Shown here one piece after another: positions 56,121-64,000 of a DNA stretch of 64,000 nucleotides. The translations under genes were made by a program, and so were the position numbers. The notes under the pieces were generated by a model, which had not been told where the DNA came from, did not search any database, and saw only the letters and a list, made by a program, of their open reading frames with translations. Where the stretch lies: contig OV277870.1 of assembly GCA_922989275.2 (NCBI GenBank), positions 46,000,356 through 46,064,355 on the forward strand, read 5' to 3'. The DNA comes from Gari tellinella (taxonomy: Eukaryota; Mollusca; Bivalvia; Cardiida; Psammobiidae). The first letter of the stretch is position 1; each line of letters opens with the position of its first letter.

Positions 56121-56383
56121 TTCCTACTTTGCCGTAGTTCTGGGGCTTAATTGTCAAAGGGAATTGTTTCTGTTTATTAGACCGAGATTATTCCCTCTGT
56201 CAAGAACTAAAAGGAAGGCAGGTCGGTGGTTTTGATCCCATACGCTGCTGGTCAACGAATGGGAGTAACCGAAACCATCTTCCTGAAATCATAATCATTT
56301 CATCTCATCACCCCTCATCAATCATCGGCGCTATATGACCTATTTTGTGTCGCAGTGCCGTAAAACCCAACTCATCCATCCAT
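56121..56383 (+). mobile_element. SINE-L copy, right part (left part at 49040-49064)
   Basis: Continues the SINE-L element interrupted by the LINE: CCTACTTTGCCGTAGTTCTG to GTAAAACCCAACTCATCC and (CATC)n. The first 25 bases are at 49040-49064. Target duplication CCGTTCACAATTT (49027-49039, 56384-56396). Confidence 0.85.
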
Positions 56384-56396
56384 CCGTTCACAATTT

Positions 56397-57150
56397 CTTT
56401 CAAACAACTTTTTCTCTGAAACCAACGGTCCAATTTTAACCAAACTTGGTCAAATACATACTGTAGTTGTGAGTTTTAAAAATTGTTAAAAAAAGTGGGT
56501 GGGGCCATGGCAACCATGCACAATGTTTAAAAAAATCTTCTTCTCAAGAACTACTGGTCCGATTTCAATTTGGTTTTCACCAAAAAGTTTCTTAATTAAT
56601 ATACTTTCAAAATTGTTCAAAGAATTTTGATCTGTCAAAAGACAAAGCCAACAGAGGGCGTGGTCAATTTCCGTACTTACATCATCAGTTTTACATAGAC
56701 TTATATAGGAAAACCTTTAAACAGCTTCTTCTCTGAAACCGTAAGCCCCAGACCTTTTATATTTGGCATCTAGCTTTGCCTTATGGTCCTCTACCAAAAT
56801 TGTTCAAATCATGTCCCCATGGTCAAAAATGGCCCTGCCTTGGGGCTTATCAGTTTTACATAGACTTATAATGGATTTTTAAAAAAAAAACAATTGCTTC
56901 TCTGAAACCAATGTCTGAATTCAATAATATTTTGAATGAATATTGTTTAAGTGACCCTTTATTAGCACTATTTATATCATTGCCATATTTTCCCCTTTTG
57001 CTCAAATAGTAATAATGACAAACAGATTCCGAATTACTTCTTCATGCAACAGTCCACATACATGCAATGACAAACTTCATTTTGCATTGAGTAATATATA
57101 ACACAATAGTCCTCAGGTGAGCGATTTAGGGTCGCATGCGGCTCTTGTAT
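56397..57150 (+). repeat. Dispersed repeat, right part
   Basis: Contains internal near-repeats CTTCTCTGAAACC (three times) and TTTTACATAGACTTATA (twice), and ends CTCAGGTGAGCGATTTAGGG, TCGCATGCGGCTCTTGT. With 48954-49039 it makes one repeat of about 0.85 kb whose start (TAGCTCACCTGAG) and end (CTCAGGTGAGC) are complementary. No coding content. Confidence 0.75.
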
Positions 57151-57570
57151 TTTTCTGCAACACACGAAATCTACATTCCTTCCAACATGTGGCCGCTTGA
57201 TTTTCTACCGTCCCTCGACCACATTCTTCACACTTCACAATACCATCAACACTAACACCCAAGAATGGATACTTTGGTGAACATTACATTAGTTCTGACC
57301 TCTTTTCACACTGGTTTTGCACGTTGACCTCTTGTTGAGTCTCTCACCTTCTTTGTTCCACGGATTCCAAAGTTATGACCCTAGGAAATATTTTTATTTC
57401 TGATTGGCAGACAATTGCATTCAAATTCAGAGTATCTGAGAACCTAAAGGGAGCATAATATTTGTCCGTTACTCTTCAATGGGCAGTGATGGCTGGATTT
57501 AAACTGCAGGATAGAACACTGTTTTGTTGTGTTGTGTTTTTGTCAATTTCCGAAAGAAAGAAACAGAATT
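57150..57570 (+). other. Unassigned, perhaps upstream part of BEL pol
   Basis: No stop-free frame. Fragments such as EIYIPSNMWPLDFLPSLDHI appear on the plus strand but could not be tied to a domain. Confidence 0.3.
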
Positions 57571-58680
57571 TGTAACGTCAACTGAATCTTTATATTGACG
57601 ATAATGAAATATTTCGGTGCAAACAAAGATTGCAAAACGCTGCTCTTAACGAGAGTTTCCAATTCTTCTACCAAGGAACGACGTCATCATTTCTTTGATG
57701 GTAGGAAAACACCACAAGAAGATATGACATAATGACCTTTCTCACACTCTTAGCTACATTCGGAACGAATACTGGATACCCCAATGTAGATTCGCTGTCA
57801 AAGCTGTACTACGCAAGTGTGCCGTGTGTCGTCGTTATGAAGGAGGACCATAGCCAGGTCCACAAATGCCACCACTACCAGTGTCTGGTGTGACGATGTC
57901 ACAACCCTTTGCAAATACAGGATTTGTCTACTTCGGTCCTTTGAATATAAAAGTATTAACCGGAACACAAACATGTGGATATGCTCATTTACATGCATTG
58001 TGACACGTACTATTAGTGTTGAACATCTAAAAAGTTTCTTTTGGCTCTGACAAAGTTCATTTCCAGTAGAGGTGTTCATGTGTCGATTACTTCGAATAAT
58101 GCCTTACAATTCAAAACGGTAGGAAGAACTCTTGATTCATTGTGGACAAATGTCATCAGAGATAATGCTGTCTAAGAGTTTGTTTCGGATAAGGGTATCA
58201 ATTGGTCTTTTATTGTTGAGCTCACTCCATGGATAGGAGGGTTCTATGAACGATTGGCTGGTAGTATCTAGGCAGGAAATACTTACAAATGCAAACGATG
58301 TTAAAGAAACTTGAAGCAGATGTAAATACGAGACCGCTGGTTTATGTCAGTGACGATATAAACTCCAACATAACTTTGACGTCTGAGCATTTTCTACCAT
58401 TGAATCTGAAAACTGGAACTCCAGATATTGAAGACGATAAAACATATTACACGTATACGCCATATGACGACTTTGCAAAGAGACTACTAAGATTGTGGTT
58501 CAACGGCCAGAAACTGCTCAATGAGCCAGACGACACATCCTCGTAATACGTATTTTGTTGGACGGCGTGTTCATGTTTACAGAGATAGGTCCTACGAATG
58601 CATGTAGAAGAACAAGTAGTCACTGTACACCTCCAATGGTTGTTGTTGTTTTCGTGATTTTCAAATACACGACGTCTTAG
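57571..58680 (+). pseudogene. Decayed BEL/Pao pol, integrase region
   Basis: Across several frames: NLYIDDNEIFRCKQRLQNAA (57575), a zinc-binding-like KCAVCRRYEGGP (57807), FANTGF..FGPLNIKVL (57911), LALTKFISSRGV (58042), NALQFKTVGRTLDSLWTNV (58100), INWSFIVELTPWIGGFYERL (58199) and then VNTRPLVYVSDDINSNITLT with SEHFLPLN (58325-58415). This order matches the linker, zinc domain, DDE core (GGFYERL precedes the E site) and C-terminus of BEL/Pao integrases. Stops and at least four frame changes show it is dead. LTRs not found. Confidence 0.75.
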
Positions 58681-59016
58681 ATTTTTCTTGAACATATACT
58701 CTCTGTTACATATTCCATAAACGTGAGCAATGTTTCCTCTTAATATCCGATTTATAAATGGATAGTTTAGGTAAAAAACTGCTTTATATATACGTGTCTG
58801 TACTTTATGTTATGAGCCTTACTCCATTCAGACACCCGAATTGCACGTGTAAAGCAGGACAATATTCCCGTGCAACTACATGTCTACAGTAGACACTGCT
58901 CCCTTAGCTTAGATATTACTCCGGTAGAGGCACATATTGCACGTGCAAATCCAGATATTTACAGCATACCAAAAAGATTTTACTTTATATGGATAACGAA
59001 AGTGTAGCAGTCATGT

Positions 59017-59078
59017 TCTGCCTGAGGGGTGGGTGTATTGTTTGTGTTGTGTTTCCTGCTTGAGTCTTTCGTATTTAA
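59017..59078 (-). repeat. Scrap shared with the LINE at 40575-42228
   Basis: GGTGGGTGTATTGTTTGTGT and CTTGAGTCTTTCGTATTTA also occur at 41555-41605, inside the minus-strand LINE. It is probably a fragment of the same LINE's 3' region. Confidence 0.6.
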
Positions 59079-59250
59079 TTGTTGTGGAAACTGGTGTTGC
59101 TGGTGATGAGGTGGAGTACAGTGACAAGGAAAGCGTTGTTGTTGAAACTAGTGTCTCTTGTGTCAAGGTGGAGTTTAGTGATAAGGAGAGCGTTACAGAG
59201 GAAACTAGTGTCGAGATGAAGTTAAGTGATAGGGAGAGCGATGCTGTGTA
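59079..59250 (+). repeat. Coding-like tandem repeat, about 48-54 bp units
   Basis: Three clear units and a partial fourth encode (V)VETGVAGDEVEYSDKES, VVETSVSCVKVEFSDKES and VTEETSVEMKLSDRES. The multiple-of-three length keeps the frame, and a TAA ends it at 59249-59251. Acidic composition continues after the stop (TDEEEEHRQSEVDGS). No family recognised. Confidence 0.6.
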
Positions 59251-59491
59251 AACTAGTGTATCTAATAGCGTGGTAGAGTGTAGTGTAGACGGTGAGTTCA
59301 GTGACATAACAGACGAAGAAGAAGAACACCGTCAAAGTGAGGTAGACGGTAGTGTTGATTTTGATGTAATTATTATTTCCGACACAGAGGATGACGTAGA
59401 AACTGCTATTGGGACACATCTCAGTCACACTGAGGTAGAGGTGTGGTCCAGAATAGGGACGAAAGTTACTACATACATGACCGCAACCGTG

Positions 59492-59560
59492 GCCTAGTGA
59501 TAAGGGCGTCCGCCTCAGAAGCGGGAGGTTGAAGGTTCGAATCCCAGAGCCGGATACGGG
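59492..59560 (+). repeat. tRNA-Leu-like SINE head or relic
   Basis: CCGTGGCCTAGTGATAAGGG (A box), a good anticodon arm CCGC-CTCAGAA-GCGG (anticodon CAG) and GAAGGTTCGAATCCC (B box). The acceptor stem is not formed, and no SINE body is recognised after it. Confidence 0.5.
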
Positions 59561-59928
59561 GTTTGGACTGATGTAGCCGGTTGATGAGCATGGTGTCATG
59601 ATATTTTATGATGATAGATATTACAAATATTCAAAAAATTGAAAGACTTGAAATTGAAACAAAAAGCACAAAATGTTATTGGAATTCTGTTTATGTGTGT
59701 TAAGTATACAAACAGTTTACAACTTTAGTTTAATGTTTGAAATCAAGAATATTCACGATTACTAAGATGTGAAATAAAACGCTTCAGTTTAAAGTAAATA
59801 CATGAACACTAACATGTATGTATTTGAATATATCGTTACAAAATATTCAAATAGCATCTGTTTAATTAATCATTGGCGGCGGGGGTGTCGTTAATATTCA
59901 ATTGTTCTCACACAGCTCTCATTTTGTA

Positions 59929-60174
59929 CAGTGGAGAATCTGTTATTCTTTCCCAATAAACGCGTTTACGCTAAAACTATTATTTGCAGTGCAATCAGTT
60001 TGTAGCCAGATCAGACGCCGGGTTACCCGGCGTCTGATCAGGCTCCAAACTGTTTGCCACCAAGATAAACAAGAATTATCAGAATTGTCCAAAAGTTGTT
60101 CTTTTCTACGTTTTAGTGTTTTGCGTTTGCGTACGTTTGCGTTTAAACGGGAAAGAATAACAGATTCTCCACTG
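59929..60174. mobile_element. Family A MITE, complete, 246 bp
   Basis: TA-flanked, ends CAGTGGAGAATCTGTTATTC and GAATAACAGATTCTCCACTG (perfect complements). The central GACGCCGGGTTACCCGGCGT hairpin is perfect. Nearly the same as 988-1233. Confidence 0.9.
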
Positions 60175-60520
60175 TATATTATATTTTGTCGTGAATATTC
60201 AGATGTTGTTTATAATTGTTGTAAGTGTTCCGTCGCTCCGGTGGAGTCCTTTGTTATGATTGCTCCACCTGACTCCGGTCAGACATCATGATTCACGTAT
60301 TGCAAGCTTTGCTTGTGTATAGGGTACTATATACAGTGTGACAATACCATGTGGTATGTGACGTCATTTTTCGGTTACACTGGCAGTCAAAATGACAACA
60401 TTTACATTTTTTGGACAGTTGTCTAGGTTTCAGGCAACAAGTATTAATTTGGTGATAAATCCATTAACGCCATTGTAAAGAACTCAATTTCCCACCATAG
60501 CATAGACTATGTTTTGTTAA

Positions 60521-61565
60521 GGTGGTTCGACAGCGGGCGGCCCGCATCTCGAGTTCCGGAAATGCTGATGACTTTCACCTGATCTTTGCGGCACGTGCTT
60601 ATAGTAGAAAATTTAGATAAGAAAAGTTTGATCTTACTCAGTGTCTGCTCTGTTAGCGCAGTAGATACGGTGATAGACTTGCAATCCAAAGGTTCTAGGT
60701 TCGATTCCCACTCGGTTCAAAACTTTTTTTTTAACAAATTGTCTGATTGTAGTAACTAGTCATTTCATAACGCAGTGATCAAAGGACAGGCTATGTTTAG
60801 TCAAGTAATAATGAATAATATCAGATGCAAGTATAGTCAAGTGACAGCTAAGTTTGTGAGTATTTATAGCCTATATGACAGATGGCAGCTTAACACAGGA
60901 CAAAAATAATGCTAAAAGATAGATCCTAAAGGAGCTTTTATGCATTACTTTTGTTATGCATTAAGCAGTCACTTGCCTTTAAAGATCTACAGGCTACCGT
61001 TTTCAATGGTCCCTTATTACAGGTTTGACTTATGGTATTATTTAGAGCTGACGGCATTTTAAAGTTGAACTCAAGGGAGGTTACTCGTTTTGTGTTTACA
61101 TTTTGTCAGAATTTCAGGAAATCATGTATAAAATGTAAATTCCACTGTAGATTTTCATTAAATTTTTGTGACTAGTAGAATTAAGTTATATCTATCTAAT
61201 AAGAGTAAAATAAGTGTACGTTAAACAGCTAGATTTTTTGTAATTTGAGATTTTCAGAATTTGACTTTTTTTAAATATTGATATTTCCAACAAATATGTC
61301 ATAAAATACTTTTGTTTGCCCAATATCTTATAGTCTATGTACAGTTTACTTGAATGTACAGAAATTATTGAGTTATATCATTTTATAAAGAAAATATTCC
61401 TGTTTATCAAAAAAGGAGCTTTTTTCGACAAAAGGTCCTGTCAGAAAAAAACGGCACTGTAACTTTTTTTTATTTTAACGATTTTTCACTCTCCATATGG
61501 TATATTTCAATTTAATCAAGGTTTCAAAGAATTCTGACACAGAATAAGCTGACCCGCGAACCACC
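60521..61565. mobile_element. TTAA-flanked element, piggyBac-like target
   Basis: Starts GGTGGTTCG and ends CGAACCACC, bounded by TTAA on both sides (60517-60520, 61566-61569). TTAA duplication is the hallmark of piggyBac-type transposition. The ends also carry a subterminal GCGGGCGG / GACCCGCG pair. 1045 bp without an open frame, so non-autonomous. Confidence 0.7.
60653..60718 (+). repeat. tRNA-Ala-like relic inside the TTAA element
   Basis: CTGTTAGCGCAGTAGATACG, the loop CTTGCAA (TGC), then CTAGGTTCGATTCCCAC and a long T run at 60723. The stems are poor. Same layout as 37963-38030 on the other strand. Confidence 0.5.
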
Positions 61566-61906
61566 TTAAAATCGGCTGGAAAATAAACTACTTACAGCTG
61601 TTTCAAATGTTGAATCGAGGCCAAATGTGATCATTTTGGCTGCCAGTGGTACCGAAAATTAACGTCACATACCACGTGGTATGGTCAAATTGGTATAAGT
61701 ACCCTGTAATTTGAGTAGAGTACAGTATTGTGTCATAATGTGATATGTGGAATATTAAACGGTGAAACAAAAAGCCGGGTTTATTGTTGTATCATTTCAA
61801 CAGAAAAGTTTTAAATAAAGAATGTTAAAGTTCCGGTGTGGTGTAAAGAGGGCATTTAGGAAACAAATTTAATTTCGCCACATATTTCATTGCTATTGAG
61901 TTTCGT

Positions 61907-62151
61907 TTAATCCTTTCACTCTCAATGACGTTATAAGCGCGTTTGCAAACAGTTTGGATCCTGATCAGACGCCGCGTAACGCGGCGTCTGATCAGGATTC
62001 AAACTGTTTGACACTCGTTTTGATTTCGTCAGTCATACTGCCTTATTTTTCAACTTTGAAACGACATTGTAGACAACAAAAGTGAAACAGACGGCAATGA
62101 AACGGTGTAGGGGTAAACGTATCCCGAATAATTTTGGCATAAAAGGGTTAA
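61907..62151. mobile_element. Family D MITE, well preserved
   Basis: Ends TTAATCCTTTCACTCTCAA and GCATAAAAGGGTTAA. Hairpin GATCAGACGCCGCGTAACGC with perfect complement, in GCAAACAGTTTGGATCCT shoulders. It aligns over its length with 501-734. Confidence 0.85.
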
Positions 62152-62186
62152 ACGAGAAATAATTGACGTCCATTCCGCTGCATGTA

Positions 62187-62536
62187 CAGTGTAGTGTGTA
62201 CCCTCCCAACAACGTCTCCCTCCTTACAACGACCCTTGACGCAGATCCATAAACAGGACAAATATGCCTAAAAATTTTACTCATGCAATTTCGTCTGCTT
62301 AAAATTGTCGTCTCCTGTTTTTCTCAAAGTTACATAAAGGACATTCTGAAAGAAAAGAAAAATCCTAAATGACTAGTTAAAATCAGCTTGAATCCAGATC
62401 TGACGCCGCGTTACGTGGCGTCTGATCTGGCTTAAAGCTGTTTGCAAATGTAAGCCATGTTCCCTCCCTATAACGCCTTCCTCCGACCAACGCACGCAAT
62501 TTGTGTCTCCCGGTAGGTGTCGTTGAAGAGAGAGAG
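62187..62536 (-). mobile_element. Family B MITE
   Basis: Left part CAGTGTAGTGTGTACCCTCC and ACAACGTCTCCCTCCTTACA. Right part TTCCCTCCCTATAACGCC and GACCAACGCACGC. Interior hairpin GACGCCGCGTTACGTGGCGT. Same orientation as 2653-3002. The right end fades into a GA repeat. Confidence 0.7.
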
Positions 62537-62580
62537 AGAATTGCGGAGAGAGAGAGAGAGAGTTGCACAGAGAGAGAGAG
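62525..62580 (+). repeat. (GA)n microsatellite
   Basis: Three blocks of AG repeats separated by AATTGCGG and TTGCAC. Confidence 0.9.
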
Positions 62581-62630
62581 TTGTAGTAATCATATAATCT
62601 TCGAACTTAGTAGGCTGTAAGAAGTTGATG

Positions 62631-62850
62631 CAGTGGAGACGATGTTATTGTTTCCCGCGTAAAAGCAAACAATACGGAAAATGTAGAAGTTGACAATTCC
62701 GACAATTGAATAATCTGAGTGGTCAAATGTTTGGAGCCTGATCAGACGTCGGGTATTCCGGTGTCTGATCTTGTCCTACATTGTTTGCAATGCAATTGAT
62801 AGTTTTAGCGCAAACCGGTTTATTTGGAGCGAATAACGTCTTCTCCATTG
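62631..62850. mobile_element. Family A MITE, diverged
   Basis: Ends CAGTGGAGACGATGTTATTG and GAATAACGTCTTCTCCATTG. Central GATCAGACGTCGGGTATTCC, imperfect. Confidence 0.75.
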
Positions 62851-63055
62851 TAAGTAGCACCTGATATGACATAATAATGTTGTGCAACATCTTGCTCCGA
62901 AACAGATGTTCTCGTAAAAGCTATCATCCAATGATATCAATACACCGTCGGAAATACGCATGAAACATGTACAGACCGCTATCAAACAGTTCAAATAAAG
63001 GTATCACTAGGATTATTGATCATATTTCATATTTGATATGCAAATGTAGAGCTGA

Positions 63056-63284
63056 CAGTGGAGAAGACGGTATTCTTTCACAACACTCGCATGTACCCTA
63101 AAACTATGTTTTCCTTTGAAAACTGTCGAGGTAACCCGGCGTCTGATCAGGTTGCAAACTGTTTGCTTCTTAGAATCAATTAAATAGTAGCAAATTTTTA
63201 CAGAATTGTAATTAATTAAATTTAAATGGACTGTGTTTGCATTTTGTATGCGCATAAACGAGAAAGAATAACGTTATCTTCATT
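63056..63284. mobile_element. Family A MITE, hairpin arm deleted
   Basis: Left end CAGTGGAGAAGACGGTATTC, right end GAATAACGTTATCTTCATT. Only one arm of the hairpin remains (GTAACCCGGCGTCTGATCAG). Confidence 0.7.
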
Positions 63285-63411
63285 ATAACTCACTGTGTAA
63301 CTATGATGGCTCTACTAACTCATTATCCCCTAAAACTTCCAATGGACAATTCCTGTTTGCGTTCGAGGCTGGTCCATTTTAGACTATTCAGGTGTTTTAT
63401 TTTGCAAAATG

Positions 63412-63480
63412 ACAAACAGTGAAGTCCCTGATCAGAGGGCTCCTGTAGGAGCCCTCTAATCAGGTACGTCACTGTTTGCA
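63412..63480. repeat. Variant hairpin cassette
   Basis: CAAACAGTGAAGTCCCTGAT, core AGGGCTCCTGTAGGAGCCCT, then ATCAGG and CACTGTTTGC. The outer shoulders and CTGATCAG step match the common cassette, but the core GACGCCG...CGGCGTC is replaced by another perfect palindrome. Confidence 0.8.
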
Positions 63481-63512
63481 TAGGACGAGTGTACTCTTCA
63501 CAGGTACACATA

Positions 63513-63558
63513 CAGTGGAGAAAACGTGTTTATTGGGAAAGTAACGTCTTCTTCTCCG
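63513..63558. mobile_element. Family A micro-element, about 46 bp
   Basis: CAGTGGAGAAAACG is followed at once by TTTATTGGGAAAGTAACGTC and TTCTTCTCCG, so only the two ends are left. Confidence 0.65.
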
Positions 63559-63640
63559 TACATGTATGATGTAGACGAGATGTTAACTGAAATCCGATCT
63601 CTCCTACTAACACAATTTTTTCAGATAGAAAAGCAAGGTA

Positions 63641-63886
63641 CCGTTGAGAATCTGTTATTCTTTCCCGTTTAAACGCAAACGTGCGCAAACGCAAAGCACT
63701 AAAACGTAGAAAAGAACAACTTTTAGACAATTCTGATAATTCATGTTTATCTTGTTGGCAAACAGTTTGGAGCCTGATCAGACGCCGGGTAACCCGGCGT
63801 CTGATCTGGCACCAAACTCTTTGTATTGTAAATAATAGTTTTAGCGTAAACGCGTTTATTGGGAAAGAATAACATATTCTCTACTG
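63641..63886. mobile_element. Family A MITE, complete, 246 bp
   Basis: Ends CCGTTGAGAATCTGTTATTC and GAATAACATATTCTCTACTG. Hairpin GACGCCGGGTAACCCGGCGT perfect. Same orientation as 3600-3845. Confidence 0.85.
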
Positions 63887-64000
63887 TATGGTAAAGGACG
63901 CATATATGCCTCACTAGGGCTCAATGAGTTAATACAGACCATGATGGTACATGTATCTTCAGGTGTCTCACCCACTTCTAGTCGACACGCTTGAAGTCTC

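Larger units (their letters stand above)
60318..61711. mobile_element. TIR element with nested insertion
   Basis: Inverted ends of about 80-100 bp with mismatches, including ACCATGTGGTATGTGACGTC, TTTTTCGGT and CACTGGCAGTCAAAATGA on the left and the complement on the right (61620-61711). Most of the interior is a TTAA-flanked element (60521-61565). The remainder is about 0.35 kb, so the host is a MITE-sized element with long ends. Confidence 0.75.
63316..63932. mobile_element. Family D-like MITE with family A insertions
   Basis: Ends CTAACTCATTATCCCC and GGGCTCAATGAGTTAA. The interior holds a hairpin (63412-63480) and two family A elements (63513-63558, 63641-63886). Without these the host is about 320 bp. 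Confidence 0.6.

Overview
This window reads as nuclear DNA of a mollusc, most likely a bivalve. It is AT-rich, has almost no long open frames outside transposons, and is filled with repeat types I associate with bivalve genomes. No bacterial genes, operons, CRISPR array or rRNA were seen. Strand, frame, repeat and splice statements come from reading the sequence. Family names come from motif recognition and were not checked by any search.

Layout. 1-4.6 kb is a dense cluster of small inverted-repeat elements (families A, B, C and D below) around one convincing host coding exon (minus strand, 2077-2259). 4.7-8.4 kb is a hairpin-bearing retroposon, unassigned DNA and two tRNA-Glu-like relics in inverted orientation. 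8.9-11.3 kb holds nested MITEs and SINEs and a 3' LINE fragment. 12.1-15.5 kb is a young LTR element without coding capacity (LTRs differ at one base). 15.7-17.2 kb joins an LTR-element remnant, a Gag-like reading frame and the C-terminus and 3' end of a pogo-type transposon. 18.5-22.1 kb has decayed DDE transposases (DDE_3 type, PIF/Harbinger type). 24-33.9 kb holds more SINE-like copies, a split Tc1-like element and a second DDE_3 pseudogene. 34.5-40.2 kb may hold exons of a minus-strand host gene. 40.2-43.0 kb is a tandem duplication with insertions. 44.4-48.8 kb is a young Ty3/gypsy-like element that has lost most of pol but keeps gag and an extra zinc-finger frame. 49.0-56.4 kb is a full-length I/Nimb-like LINE plus a second 3' copy, inserted in a SINE-like element that is itself inserted in another repeat. 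57.2-58.7 kb is a decayed BEL/Pao pol. 59.9-64.0 kb is another MITE cluster.

MITE families by ends: A (CAGTGGAGAA...TTCTCCACTG, TA-flanked, 246 bp when complete), B (CAGT + CCCTCYCTACAACGAC), C (TTAACCCTTT with a GCAGAATGCGCCTTAAGGCG-type hairpin), D (TTAAYYCWTT or similar, with a GATCAGACGCCG-type hairpin). A, B and D share nearly the same central hairpin although their ends differ. 'SINE-L' is a non-tRNA retroposon of about 270 bp that shares its 5' head and 3' tail with the LINE at 49-56 kb.

The observations I rate highest are the hairpin cassette shared between unrelated MITE ends, SINE-L as a LINE-derived short partner, the LINE insertion that looks like a 3' transduction, and the gag-plus-zinc-finger gypsy derivative with nearly identical LTRs.
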